From Cyclostephanos tholiformis (taxonomy: Eukaryota > Bacillariophyta > Thalassiosirophyceae > Thalassiosirales > Thalassiosiraceae), in contig JALLPB010000304.1 in assembly GCA_036939975.1 (NCBI GenBank), positions 1-18,028 of the forward strand: a stretch of DNA of 18,028 nt. The letters run 5' to 3'. The notes beneath the pieces are model-generated. The model made no database searches. It was not told the origin of the DNA and worked only from the letters and a program-made list of their open reading frames with translations. The translations under genes and the position numbers were made by a program. Every line of letters begins with the position of its first letter. The stretch's first letter is position 1. Below, in pieces: positions 1-8,830 of the stretch.

Positions 1-119
1 AATGGTAGCCATGGCAGTGGCTGTCATGGTAGCAGTCGTGGTTGCCACAGAGGCACCATGGCCAGAATCGTGTTGTGTGTTTGTCTTCTTTGTTGTTGTC
101 ATAATCATAATGTCAAAAC

Positions 120-600
120 GGTAGCCCATTGCCGCAACATGACATCATCATCACCGTGGCCGATATCGTGCGCTAGTGATAATTATAATCTTTATTATCC
201 TCACCGCCACCAATGACCCAGTGGCCATAATCCCCCCCATTGCCATGAAGTGATGTCATCATCAGCGTGACCGATATTGCATGCTAGCGATTATTATTGT
301 GTTTTCTTCATTATTGCTGCTGCCAACAACCCAGTGGCCATACCCCTCATCATGATAACCCCCATTGCCACAACATGATGTAATCATTACTGTGACCATT
401 ATTGCATGCTAGCAATTATTATAGTGTTTTCTTCATTATCGCCGCTGCTGCTGATGACACAGTGCGCATTGTGTCATTGTCATTGCCATAACCGTCATCG
501 CATGCTAGCAAAAATTGTCATGTTGTCTTCATCATCGGTGCCACATTTGACCCAGTCAGCAACCCCCCCCCTTGTGATCCCCCCCATCGCTGCATCATAA
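120..600. repeat. Degenerate tandem repeats, unit about 110-125 bp
   Basis: Four diverged copies can be aligned by eye. Each has a CATTGCC block (starts near 127, 238, 363 and 481), then an ATGATGTCATCATCA-like stretch, then GCATGCTAGC (exact at 279-288, 404-413 and 500-509; a diverged form near 169). A GTTTTCTTCATTATTGCTGC-like stretch, CCCAGT(GGCC) and a C-rich tail follow. Spacings of about 96-125 bp show insertions and deletions between copies. The first 120 bases have related CATGG/GCCATGG wording but no clear copy. The 64-codon open frame inside it is a by-product of the repeat. This reads as an old minisatellite in a gene-poor stretch. Confidence 0.72.
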
Positions 601-802
601 TCGCCATTGCTTGCATAGTCGTGGAGAAAATACTAGAAAAGAGAACTTACCTAATGGGGCGGGGAGTGCTGAATAATGATGTTTTATGGAGGTGAATGGG
701 TGGTATGGGGTGGTGTGCAGGTTGGTTTGGCAAGCAGGCTCAACAGGGAAGGTGTGACAAGAAATATGACAGATGAAAAGAAGATAAGACACCAATAAAA
801 AT

Positions 803-910
803 AATTTTCTTTCTTGAAAGAAATTATTTTTTTATTAAAGAAATTGCAGCATTTCAAACAGATTTATTTGTATTTGTTCATTTTAATTTGTTCTTAAACA
901 AATTTGTTTA
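803..910. repeat. AT-rich palindromes
   Basis: The segment 803-825 is a near-perfect palindrome: AATTTTCTTTC, a TT centre, then GAAAGAAATT, with one extra T in the left arm. The segment 895-910 is a perfect 16-base palindrome, TAAACAAATTTGTTTA. Both lie in the AT-rich block between the minisatellite and the Rab gene. Such sites could extrude as hairpins or be remnants of a small inverted-repeat element, but no flanking target-site duplication was found. Confidence 0.55.
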
Positions 911-1700
911 TTAATGTGCAAATTATTTTTTCAAAACCTTAATTTATGATAACCATAAAATTCCGTTTTCTCTCAGAATAAATGTTAATTTTTATAAATT
1001 GGTGATCTCTTCGAATCAAAAAATTATTTATTTGATTATAAATTTTGGATTTGAACCATTACAAATTAATTGTTACAAAACAAAATTAATCAGCAAAATT
1101 AACAATTTTTTTATAGTAATGAATTTATTTGATCTGCAGATAAAATTAAGACACCCAGATCCCAGATTGCACCTTCAGAGCCCCCCCCCCCGCCCAAATC
1201 CTAAAAATAGACTTGGTCTGTCCCCCTCACTATATTTTCATTTTTTGACGCTCTAATTGACCCCCCTAAACAATGGGTAAACGTCCTCCCCATACATTTG
1301 GCCAAACCGCTTCTCCTTATCAATTCCCCCACTCACCACCAACACTATCTTTTGTTTGGTTATTGAGTATACTTGTTGAGTGGTGGCTACCAAAGATCGG
1401 TAATCCACCCATCTCTCCCTCTTATGATGGGTGCCATTTTGGAGCCCCAAACAAGGAAATCAGCTGCAGCAAGCAGCAACTGAGTGCTTGCAGTAGACTC
1501 ATAGGGAGCTGCGGCACCTTGATTTGGGTCCATAATGGATGTTGCCATGGACAGGAAAGGCATTGCCGCTAGGGGGGTAGGATGGCAATCATTGTTGTTG
1601 TGATGAAAAGTGGTGACTTGGATGCTCTTTGCTTCCACGTCCACACTATTGCGGACCCTGGTTTTCGAAGTCCAATTTTTGAGCGTGGTCACACTGGATT

Positions 1701-1738
1701 TTTTTTGACCATGCTCGAGTGTGGTCAAGGTCAAAAAA
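1701..1738. repeat. Inverted repeat with TTTTTTGACC / GGTCAAAAAA arms
   Basis: Positions 1701-1710 (TTTTTTGACC) are exactly complementary in reverse to 1729-1738 (GGTCAAAAAA). Nested within is a second palindrome at 1706-1727, TGACCA-TG-CTCGAG-TG-TGGTCA, symmetric apart from the two TG dinucleotides. A further GTGGTCA lies just upstream near 1685. It could be a stem-loop or a dimeric protein-binding site. No gene is assigned here. Confidence 0.5.
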
Positions 1739-2606
1739 CAGGGGCTCATAACCAAAACCGAAAAAAGTCCATTTTCCAGACTTGGAAAAGTTGCCTGCAG
1801 ACTAGCTGAGTAGCCATTAAGAAGTTCAGCCTGCATAAAAAAACTTTGCCCAAGCCACCACCTCTCCCTTATGATCCTACATAGAAATCAAAATCATATG
1901 AATTCCGCAGTGAATGTTGTTTTTTTTGCTGGCCAGTCTTCACAATAACCCTAGTCGTAACCTCCATCATACTTCTGGATTTGGTAGGCATTACTAACAA
2001 AATATGTGGGCAACCATCCCAATCAAAATGCCATGTGGGATGAGCCAAGTTATACCGGAGCCTCATTACACCATGACAATGCTGCAGTAAAAAGTGGCTA
2101 ATTCAAAATGATCAGGTCTTTGTGTTAATATGGATTAACACATCGTGTGTTCATACTAGTTCCTACATTGTCCCTGTAGGACTCTGTGGTGGGGGGAAAA
2201 TTGTTTTGTTCCCGCCAAAAAAACCTGAGATAGCGTTGGGAGTTTACCATAGGTGGCAACTAACCCTCTATTGTACGATACACCCTATCTTCGCCACAAG
2301 AAGGCAATTTCCTTGGATATCTAAGAATTCGTCCGACCAGACAACCCTGATCATATTTTATGATGTGTGTACTGAACTCCTCTATCGGAAAGTCTTCAAC
2401 GGCGAGCCGAGAAGAAAGGGAAAAAAATGTTCACCTCTCATCAAAATATCTTGTGTGTTTAACGCTGAAATCAGAGGATGCAACGACCTCTTCTCTCAGA
2501 TGATGATACGGAAGCAAATAATATTATGATGGTAGGAGGGATTATCGTAGTACTTAGCACCTAACCGCCCACCATAGAGAACATCGACACTTGTATCTTT
2601 ATCATC

Positions 2607-3299
2607 ATGGACTCCGAATCCTACGACTTCATCTTCAAAATAGTCCTCCTCGGCGACTCCGGCGTCGGCAAATCGAACCTCGTCTTCCGCTTCACGAAAA
2701 ACGAATTCAACAAGGATTCCAAGTCGACAATCGGCGTGGAATTCGCGACCAAGACCGTGCAGATCGAGGACGACAAGCTCGTGAAGGCCCAGATATGGGA
2801 CACGGCAGGTCAGGAGCGGTACCGTTCCATCGCCTCGAGCTACTACCGTGGCGCCGTGGGCGCCCTCCTCGTGTACGACGTCACCGATCGCAACTCCTTC
2901 AACCACGTACCCATGTGGCTCAAGGAGGTGGAGGAGAACGCCGAGAAGGACTGCCTCATCATGCTCGTCGGGAATAAGATGGACCTGCACGAGCAGCGCA
3001 CGGTCTTCGTTAGGGACGGTAGGTCGTTCGCGAGGAAGAACGGATTGGCGTTCATCGAAACTAGCGCGCTCGACGCCACCGGCGTCGATACGGCGTTTCA
3101 AAGGATCCTGCAGGAGATATACAAGACCCAGACGAAGAAGCAGCTCAGGAGTCATGCGGGGGGGTCGGGAGGCGGGGTGGGGGGGGGGGAGGGTGGGATG
3201 TCGGGGGGACCGGCGAGGGGGCAGACCATTTCGCTGACTCAGAACGAGGTAATCGTGGATCAGCAGAGGAAGCAAGGATGTTGTGGGGGTGGGCAATGA
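2607..3299 (+). CDS. RAB11: Rab11-family small GTPase
   Basis: Membrane-traffic GTPase, predicted to act in recycling and post-Golgi transport. The single 230-residue frame has every G motif: GDSGVGKS (16-23), switch I threonine in STIGVEF (about 40-46), WDTAGQE (64-70), NKMD (123-126) and ETSAL (151-155). The run [10 protein letters not shown] followed by [13 protein letters not shown] is typical of Rab11/plant RabA. The start is the only Met giving the usual short N-terminus before FKIVLLG; upstream context is ATCATCATGG. The hypervariable tail (about 178-220) is glycine-rich and encoded largely by runs of G. The C-terminus is CCGGGQ, a di-cysteine suitable for geranylgeranylation but followed by four residues, one more than the CCXXX of many Rab11 proteins. 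Family assignment is strong. Assignment to Rab11 rather than a lineage-specific sister such as Rab2 or Rab4 is likely but rests on reading alone. Confidence 0.95.
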   Translation: MDSESYDFIFKIVLLGDSGVGKSNLVFRFTKNEFNKDSKSTIGVEFATKTVQIEDDKLVKAQIWDTAGQERYRSIASSYYRGAVGALLVYDVTDRNSFNHVPMWLKEVEENAEKDCLIMLVGNKMDLHEQRTVFVRDGRSFARKNGLAFIETSALDATGVDTAFQRILQEIYKTQTKKQLRSHAGGSGGGVGGGEGGMSGGPARGQTISLTQNEVIVDQQRKQGCCGGGQ

Positions 3300-3359
3300 T
3301 CAAACCAAAAAGTCTGCCGTGGGAGGGGAGGGGAAGAAAGGATTCATGTAGGGGGGGGG

Positions 3360-3472
3360 GGCACTCTTCGCAAGCTTCTTTGATATTTGACCTATACACC
3401 ACGTCCTTTCGGTGGGCACTCTTGACAAGCTTCATTGTTATTTGATCTATACACCGCGTCCTTTCGTCGGTG
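3360..3472. repeat. Two-copy direct tandem repeat, 55-58 bp
   Basis: Copy 1 (3360-3414) and copy 2 (3415-3472) both run GGCACTCTT..CAAGCTTC.TTG.TATTTGA.CTATACACC.CGTCCTTTCG..GGTG. They differ at a handful of bases, and copy 2 has a three-base insertion near its end. A weaker third stretch follows (TTCATCTGATTTG...TTTCCTTTCGGT, to about 3510). The repeat sits in the presumed 3' region of the Rab gene. Confidence 0.8.
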
Positions 3473-3652
3473 TTCATCTGATTTGTGAAACCATTTCCTT
3501 TCGGTCAGTGGTCATTTTTGTTAATTTGTTTATTTCTATGCGAGTGACAAAAATTCGTTTCCTGAGGACATTTAAGATAACTGTGGAGGCTTATTGGAAT
3601 TTGTTATCCCTGATGCGAACATTGCCACAATGAAATAGTACGTAAAAAAACA

Positions 3653-3658
3653 TTTATT
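3653..3658 (-). terminator. AATAAA polyadenylation-like hexamer
   Basis: On the minus strand AATAAA lies eight bases after the final stop (3666-3668) of the decayed coding sequence and is followed by a run of eight T. Its position matches a 3'-end signal for that former gene, or for read-through transcripts of the DprA-like gene upstream. It is a short motif, so it could be chance. Confidence 0.4.
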
Positions 3659-3665
3659 GATAGAA

Positions 3666-4837
3666 TCAAGGGTTTCTAACATTGGTATCACCACTGATCA
3701 GATATAATCCATGCTTCCTCGGCACCGTGCTTACATCTTTCAACATTTCAGAAGTAATTCCATCATCCTTGGCACCATCAATGCTCAAGCCTTTTTCGTG
3801 GAGCTTGTGTCTTAACCCATCAAACCCCCTTCCACAACGAGAGGACGATACAATGCGGAAAAAGGGATCATTTCCTATGGCTTAAGTTTTGACTGCCTCG
3901 ATATAGGTAAGAGACTGGATTACATTTCACCCCATTTTTCTTTCGCAAGAAGAGCTGCTTGCATGCTTTCTTCACAAGGACATAATTCTTCGCTTAGGCA
4001 TATTGGTGTATTTGAGGATATTCTGACGAAGCGGATTCTTTGAACCGAATAGCGCGTGGTTGTTTCTGCAGGAAACAACAAAATGCCCATCCCTGAGTAC
4101 TTTGGTCGACTTTTCCGTGACATCAGTCAATTTCACCTCCAATACGATCTGCCCTTCTTCAAGCTTTGCAGGTATCTCTTTTCAAATAATATCATTGCAT
4201 CAGCTACTCTTATCTTTAGAACCTTGGTTACACGTGAGTGTGATTTAGAACGTTGTGCTGAAATAAAAAGGAAGTCGTCGTGGTTGATAGTTCCACGCTG
4301 AGTTTATCACAAGGAAGACGCGATCCCTAATAAATACGGCTGATTGGACGGACAAGAGCTAGGTAGTTGGAAGCAATTTCAGCGAAGTTGTAAACACGGA
4401 ACTCAAATACATCCTACTAGTCGTAGACGCCAGGGCGTACTCCAACTTCAACTACAGTGTTGCGAGCATACAATTCATTCATCTTACAACCACGACGATG
4501 CAATAAATTCTTTTTTTTCGTGGAGTACGATCTTGTAATTCTATTTCCCAGGACCGAAAAAGTACAAAATCCACTATGTCTTATACTCATCACTGCCATA
4601 AAATACCTTGTTCACACAGGGAAAGATATTTCTTGATGAACAGCCAGAGATTAGACGGTTCAATGTCACGTACAAAATTCAGTAGGAAAATGAAACATCC
4701 TTAGCTAGAGATATATCAAGTTTCTTTCAGTAAGAATCCGTTGTCACTGTATCGAACAGGGCGAATTCACATCCATTCCTTTTCAGACCTCGAAAAATGA
4801 ACCTCCAATAAATAGTTGCCTCAATCGTAAGGAGCAT
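3666..4837 (-). pseudogene. Decayed protein-coding gene, family not recognised
   Basis: Reading the minus strand in all frames gives a chain of protein-like blocks in order, broken by stops and frame changes. The first is 36 codons from ATG at 4835-4837, then TGA, then 15 more codons in frame, then TGA. A shifted block of 29 codons (4679-4593) includes NFVRDIEPSNLWLFIKKYLS. The original frame resumes near 4597 (WILYFFGPGK, KIVLHEKKEFIASSW). Another frame follows near 4467 (ARNTVVEVGVRPGVYD, two TAG, DVFEFRVYNFAEIASNYLAL). An uninterrupted 68 codons (4178-3975) include IPAKLEEGQIVLEVKLTDV and GHFVVSCRNNHALFGSKN. The last block of 83 codons, with one TAA, runs from 3917 to the stop at 3666 and contains AIGNDPFFRIVSSSR and HGLYLISGDTNVRNP. 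Intact length would be about 390 residues. It starts 15 bp beyond the stop of the DprA-like gene on the same strand. A multi-exon live gene is possible but unlikely, given stops inside otherwise coherent blocks. Confidence 0.65.
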
Positions 4838-4852
4838 GCGCTCCTTGTTATC

Positions 4853-5854
4853 TCAATCAAGATACAATAGGGTCACCAGCATGTCCAACTTCTGCGCCTC
4901 TTGGGCAGCCTCAAGAACAGTCTTGCTCTCGTGAAATGCGAAACTAATCAAATGATCCGTCTGACTCAACAAATGCGAATTGCAAATCCTACTGGCTACG
5001 TCCAATGGCATCGAATCATTCTGCGGCATTGTAACAACATTCGTTACGTCTTGCAATAATTCCTGCGACTCAGGAGTTTGTTTCGACATGCTCTGAGGGA
5101 GGACCACCGTGAGAAGATGGGGTTGGAAGGCACGAAGAGCCCCGCGTATTGCCGCAGCGTTCGTCCCCGCGGCCCCAGATGTGTAGAGATGATTTCCGGA
5201 TAAAACAAGCGCGTAGGCCCTATGGACGAGGGGGGATGTGCGAAATTCAATAATGTGAGAGCGTCGACCGGATGATTACCGCGGAGATACACGAAAAAGA
5301 ACGTAGCAAGCGACCAATCAAGGGGATGATACTTACAGCATCTCCACGATCTGCTGATGTAAAAACGAACAGTGCCTCGTCCCGAGGATGCAGTATTTCT
5401 TAGGTCCCTGCGATTGAATCGCCTGCAATTCCGTCATCACCTGCGTGATGTTCATCGGCTCGAGCTGCGCCACCTGCGGATCGCCCACGTTGGGAGCCTT
5501 GCGCTGTAGTCCCAGGTTATCGCCCGGATTGTATTCCCCGACGCCGCCGTCGCCGGTGGCGACTCTAAGTTTGAACTCGTTCGAGACGAGGGCGTCGTCA
5601 CCCTCGTCGTTCGCGTTGCCGGCGCTGTCATAAAACGAGCTCGAGAGGATTTTGCGGATGCGCATCCTCCTGCCCATAATCGAAGGATTGCCATCATTAT
5701 TGAAGGTTCCACCGCTAGGACCATTATATTTTGTGCGTTTCCGTACGGGGAATGCAGATGAGCCGTAAAACGTCGGTGAGGTCGTTCGTTGCGGCGGAGA
5801 AAATGCCAGGCAGCATTGAATTGTAGCGACGGCGAACAAGATGCAAGACATCAT
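4853..5854 (-). CDS. Plastid-targeted DprA/LOG-like Rossmann-fold protein, two exons
   Basis: Exon 1 is 5854-5337 and exon 2 is 5219-4853, giving 294 residues. The Met at 5854 is chosen because it opens a textbook diatom plastid presequence: hydrophobic MMSCILFAVATIQCC, an LA-FSPP cleavage motif, then a Ser/Thr/Arg-rich transit region. An in-frame Met at 5962 would add 36 residues. The mature part has GTRHCS (about 158-163) and, across the splice, SGNHLYTSGAAGTNAAAIRG (about 180-199). That resembles the nucleotide-binding GG(A/R)xGID..A region of DprA/Smf and LOG-type folds. The end is FAFHESKTVLEAAQEAQK and TLLYLD. It looks like the plant and cyanobacterial chloroplast proteins usually annotated as DNA recombination-mediator protein A-like (from memory, not searched). 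In bacteria DprA loads RecA on single-stranded DNA; a plastid role is inference. The RCC1 gene lies divergent upstream, and a decayed gene follows closely. Confidence 0.82.
5220..5336 (-). other. Intron of the DprA-like gene (117 nt)
   Basis: The donor is CT|GTAAGT and the acceptor CCATAG|GGCC. It splits a Leu codon (phase 2). Removing it joins ...HQQIVEM to LAYALVLSGN and keeps the frame through to the stop at 4853, whereas reading through meets TAA immediately. Confidence 0.88.
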
Positions 5855-6385
5855 GATTCGGTCGTTGAAGGGCAACAAACGATCCCGCTTGTGAGGACGG
5901 CCACTATGGATGGAGAAAAATGGCCAAAGAAGCAGTATCGCGTTCTCCCAACTTATGTTCAACCTCTCTTGGTGCTTGTGAAAAGTTTATAATAATATCA
6001 CACCTGGTATTGGCGATACATACGTAAGTGGTATTTTAAAAGTCCAAACGTCCAGGTGATGACATTTTAGCAATTTTCTATATAAAAAATATCACTGACA
6101 GAAGAGGTATATTGTAGGGTCATCTCTATATTGGGGTATCGTTTTCGCGATGAACTCTCCTCTCTGACGAGACCGTTCACATATTTCGCCTTCGTGCCGT
6201 GTGGCTTTGACGCCGCGTCTGTTTGGTCTCCATAATATGCCCTTGTCATTCTGTGGCCAAGGTTGAGGTTCCTATTTTTTTTTTGCGGGTTGGGGGAGGG
6301 GATCAGTCGCGAAGGGGGCGAATCTCGAAACGAACACGACAGACCGAGGACGGAGGGGGGGGGGGGAGGGGGAGAACAATATAGG
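5855..6385. promoter_or_regulatory. Shared divergent upstream region of the DprA-like and RCC1 genes
   Basis: About 530 bp separates the two start codons, so promoters for both directions must lie here. A TATA-like TATATAAAAA occurs at 6079-6088. The sequences ACACCTGG (about 6002) and CCAGGTG (about 6050) form a short inverted pair. Just before the RCC1 start there is a G-rich leader: GGTTGGGGGAGGGG near 6290, and 12 G then A then five G at 6355-6372. Transcription starts cannot be placed from sequence alone. Confidence 0.45.
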
Positions 6386-8830
6386 ATGAAGACGTACTGC
6401 GCCCTAGGATTCGGCAATAACTTCTTCTACTCCCTGGGCGTCGATTCCATTCCCATCCCGTCGGACCTCCTACGCGACGATGAGAACGACATCGTCCCCC
6501 GTCCTACCGGCCACGTAATCGATAACGACGACGACGACGACGGTCATCCCGGAGATGACTACGGATCCGTTACTCGCGTCAGCCTGCTGTCCTTATGCGA
6601 CGCGAGCGCCCGCCCCGTCGACGACGACGACGCTGTCCACGGGGACGTCGACTACGAATGGCTACGTTCGACGATGAGGCGCAGGCGCGACGACGATATC
6701 GACGACGACGACTACCTCCCCGGAGGCCGCGCTGGATATCTCATTTCGTGTACCGAGCCACCCATCGTATCGTGCGGTGCCACTCACACCTCGATGATCG
6801 TGCCGTCGTCGTCGTCTTCGTCCGCTTCCTCCTCCGCTTCCTCCTCCTCCTCCTCCTCCTCAGCGCCATCATCGCGGGGAGGGGGGGGGGGAGGCGGCGA
6901 CGTCCGCCTCGTGGGCACCATCTTCGGGAGGGCATATAAGACGTTCGCGCCCATGCCGACGCGTTTGCCGCTGCGTGTGGTACGGCTATCGAGCGGACGA
7001 CGGCACGTGCTGGCATTGACCGAGGGACCGTCCAACGGGATGGGAGGGGGCGTGGTGATGAGCTGGGGTGCCGGTCACTTCGGACAATTGGGACACGGAC
7101 CCGACGTAACGAGCTGCGTTGAGCCGCGCACGATCGATAGGCTACTTCCACACGTGGCGGGCGGGGTCGTGATCGAGATCGCCGCGGGGGGGTTGCATTC
7201 CGCGGCCATCGTGGCCTTATCGTCGCATACGTCGTCGTCGTCGTCGGGGAATCGCGGGGGAGGAGGAGGCACGAACGCGTCGGTGAACGACAGTAATGAC
7301 AGCGTAAGAACGATCGTCGTACGCGAGACGAGGACCTTCGCGTGGGGATCGAATCGTAAGGGACAGTGCGGCGTCGAGGGGGGTAAGTGCGCTACCGTGC
7401 CGGTGCCACTACCCGTCATCGCGGTGAAAAGGGGGGATGCAACGACGACGATTGGGAACGCCAATGCCGTCCAGATCAACGGATCCTTGAACCCCGTCGA
7501 TAAGTACGTGCATTTCGAGAAACTGTCGTTGGGGAGGCTTCACACGGTGGCGCTTTCTGCATACGGGGAGGTCTTCACTTGGGGGAGCACGTCGATGGGG
7601 CGGTGCGGTCACAATAACGGCTCCTCCCTGGACCCACCCCCGTCCGGCCGAGGAGGAGGACGGGGAAGCGGGAGCGGCGGCGACAGTCGATTCGTACAAA
7701 AGCCCCGACTCGTGTCGGCATTGCGCAACGTCGCGATTGAGTCAATCGCGGCCGGGGGGGCGCACACGCTCGCGCTGTCGAGGGGTGGGAGAGTCTTCGC
7801 CTGGGGCGCCGGGGGTGACGGGCAGTGCGGACAGGGACACGCGGGAAACCTGTTCTCGCCCCGGGTGGTGCAGGGACTATCGTTCGATTCATCGTCGGCG
7901 ACGTCGGATAGGGAGATGGTCCCGATGAAGATGACGAATTATGGCAGTAATTTGGCGGTCGGGGTTGAAGAGGAGGCAATATCGAAGGGTTTATCTTCGA
8001 GCATCATAAATGATTCCTCGTCCGTCGCGAGTCTCGATCTTAGGCCCGACAGGGTCGTGTCTGTGAGGGCGTCCGGATGCTACTCGGCGGCGATCACGGC
8101 CAACGGAGACGTCTACACATGGGGATATGGCAGCGGGGCGGCCATCGGGCATCCCATCCCGTCGAAGGACGCGTCATCCCTCCTGCCCCTGATACCGATT
8201 ATAGAGGGGAATCAGTATTCCACCGCGACTGCTGCAAAGGTTTTCCCCGAGGGCGGGAGCGATGACAATAAGATTCGTGACTGTCGATGTTTCGATACCG
8301 ATCTCAACGTCATGCTGCCGCGTAGGGTGGAATGCACTAGAGCGCTAGGTTTGCATGTGGAGGATGCATCTCTGGGTCCAGGTCACATGATCATTCTTTG
8401 CTCCTTGCGGGATGACTTTGTGGCGACAAAACATGACCAACCAAGCTTGGGACTATCCCTTCGCGGTGAGGATGGCGAAGAAGATAATGACCGAAATTCG
8501 GGGATAAGCGACGATACAAACAATAGATGTGACGCATCAAAGCAGCAATATAATTCTGCATCTGGAACAGCTCAGGACTTGCGTATGTCAAACGATGCAG
8601 CAGATTCATCTGCAAAGGAAGAATTCGTTGATTTCGGGACTCTTGCTGCATTTGACAGTATTGATGGTCCGAAAAGTGGAAAGAGCCGTCGGTCCTCTGG
8701 TGGCTGGATGACAAAAATAAAATTATCGCGCACCGCTAAAAGGAACTCGTCAACACCACCGCTACCCGGTACACTTGAGGGCGATAAGAAAAAGTCATTC
8801 ATTCAATTGGGTAAAAATTTTAGAGCATAA
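6386..8830 (+). CDS. RCC1-repeat (beta-propeller) protein
   Basis: A single-exon protein of 814 residues from the Met at 6386. An upstream in-frame Met at 6263 would add only a low-complexity Gly/Arg stretch that overlaps the G-rich leader, so I prefer 6386, where CALGFGNNFFYSLG begins the first blade. Further RCC1 blades are marked by MSWGAGHFGQLGHG (about 221), FAWGSNRKGQCG (about 318), FTWGSTSMGRCGH (about 396), FAWGAGGDGQCGQGH (about 470) and YTWGYGSGAAIGH (about 577), each followed or preceded by (A/S)AGG.H(T/S).AL. Poly-Asp (about 48-52), poly-Ser (about 135-160) and poly-Gly inserts interrupt the N-terminal third. The C-terminal 150 residues are Ser-rich and probably disordered. RCC1 folds serve as guanine exchange factors or protein-binding platforms. 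No second catalytic domain is seen, so the partner is unknown. The gene is convergent with the RUS gene, 116 bp between stops. Confidence 0.9.
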   Translation: MKTYCALGFGNNFFYSLGVDSIPIPSDLLRDDENDIVPRPTGHVIDNDDDDDGHPGDDYGSVTRVSLLSLCDASARPVDDDDAVHGDVDYEWLRSTMRRRRDDDIDDDDYLPGGRAGYLISCTEPPIVSCGATHTSMIVPSSSSSSASSSASSSSSSSSAPSSRGGGGGGGDVRLVGTIFGRAYKTFAPMPTRLPLRVVRLSSGRRHVLALTEGPSNGMGGGVVMSWGAGHFGQLGHGPDVTSCVEPRTIDRLLPHVAGGVVIEIAAGGLHSAAIVALSSHTSSSSSGNRGGGGGTNASVNDSNDSVRTIVVRETRTFAWGSNRKGQCGVEGGKCATVPVPLPVIAVKRGDATTTIGNANAVQINGSLNPVDKYVHFEKLSLGRLHTVALSAYGEVFTWGSTSMGRCGHNNGSSLDPPPSGRGGGRGSGSGGDSRFVQKPRLVSALRNVAIESIAAGGAHTLALSRGGRVFAWGAGGDGQCGQGHAGNLFSPRVVQGLSFDSSSATSDREMVPMKMTNYGSNLAVGVEEEAISKGLSSSIINDSSSVASLDLRPDRVVSVRASGCYSAAITANGDVYTWGYGSGAAIGHPIPSKDASSLLPLIPIIEGNQYSTATAAKVFPEGGSDDNKIRDCRCFDTDLNVMLPRRVECTRALGLHVEDASLGPGHMIILCSLRDDFVATKHDQPSLGLSLRGEDGEEDNDRNSGISDDTNNRCDASKQQYNSASGTAQDLRMSNDAADSSAKEEFVDFGTLAAFDSIDGPKSGKSRRSSGGWMTKIKLSRTAKRNSSTPPLPGTLEGDKKKSFIQLGKNFRA

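Larger units (their letters stand above)
601..2606. other. Intergenic stretch with no gene recognised
   Basis: About 2 kb without a supportable gene. It contains an AT-rich block (about 790-1150) with palindromes at 803-825 and 895-910, C runs near 1181-1191 and 1261-1266, and a hairpin at 1701-1738. Open frames of 65-149 codons occur on both strands, notably 1387-1836 on the minus strand and 2122-2529 on the plus strand. None carries a motif I know, and their composition is no better than that of overlapping frames. The last few hundred bases must hold the Rab gene promoter and leader, but I see no clear core promoter element. Confidence 0.5.
3300..3665. other. Rab 3' flank / short intergenic region
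   Basis: It holds GGGAGGGGAGGGG (about 3321-3333), an 11-base G run (3351-3361) and the two-copy 55-bp repeat described separately. Beyond 3480 I see only ordinary AT-richer sequence up to the end of the minus-strand relic. No gene is supported. Confidence 0.6.

Noticed and set aside
120..600. CRISPR-like array
   Set aside because: The repeats are long, contiguous and diverged, without uniform short repeats and unique spacers, and the window is eukaryotic.
1387..1836. 149-codon minus-strand open frame in the intergenic region
   Set aside because: No motif, no recognisable family, and comparable open frames lie on the opposite strand over the same bases. It could be a relic but is not supported.
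2122..2529. 135-codon plus-strand open frame just upstream of the Rab gene
   Set aside because: No recognisable motif and it ends 80 bp before the Rab start. It is more likely promoter and leader sequence.
2496..3296. 266-codon open frame on the minus strand opposite the Rab gene
   Set aside because: It mirrors the Rab coding sequence exactly. The plus strand has all GTPase motifs, and this frame has only compositionally biased Leu, Val, Arg and Pro residues.
6263..6385. N-terminal extension of the RCC1 protein from the upstream Met at 6263
   Set aside because: The added 41 residues are Gly/Arg/Glu low-complexity from the G-rich leader, and the first RCC1 blade begins directly after the Met at 6386.
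6067..6417. 116-codon minus-strand open frame in the divergent promoter region
   Set aside because: It overlaps the RCC1 start and G-rich leader on the opposite strand; the Pro run is only the G tract read backwards.
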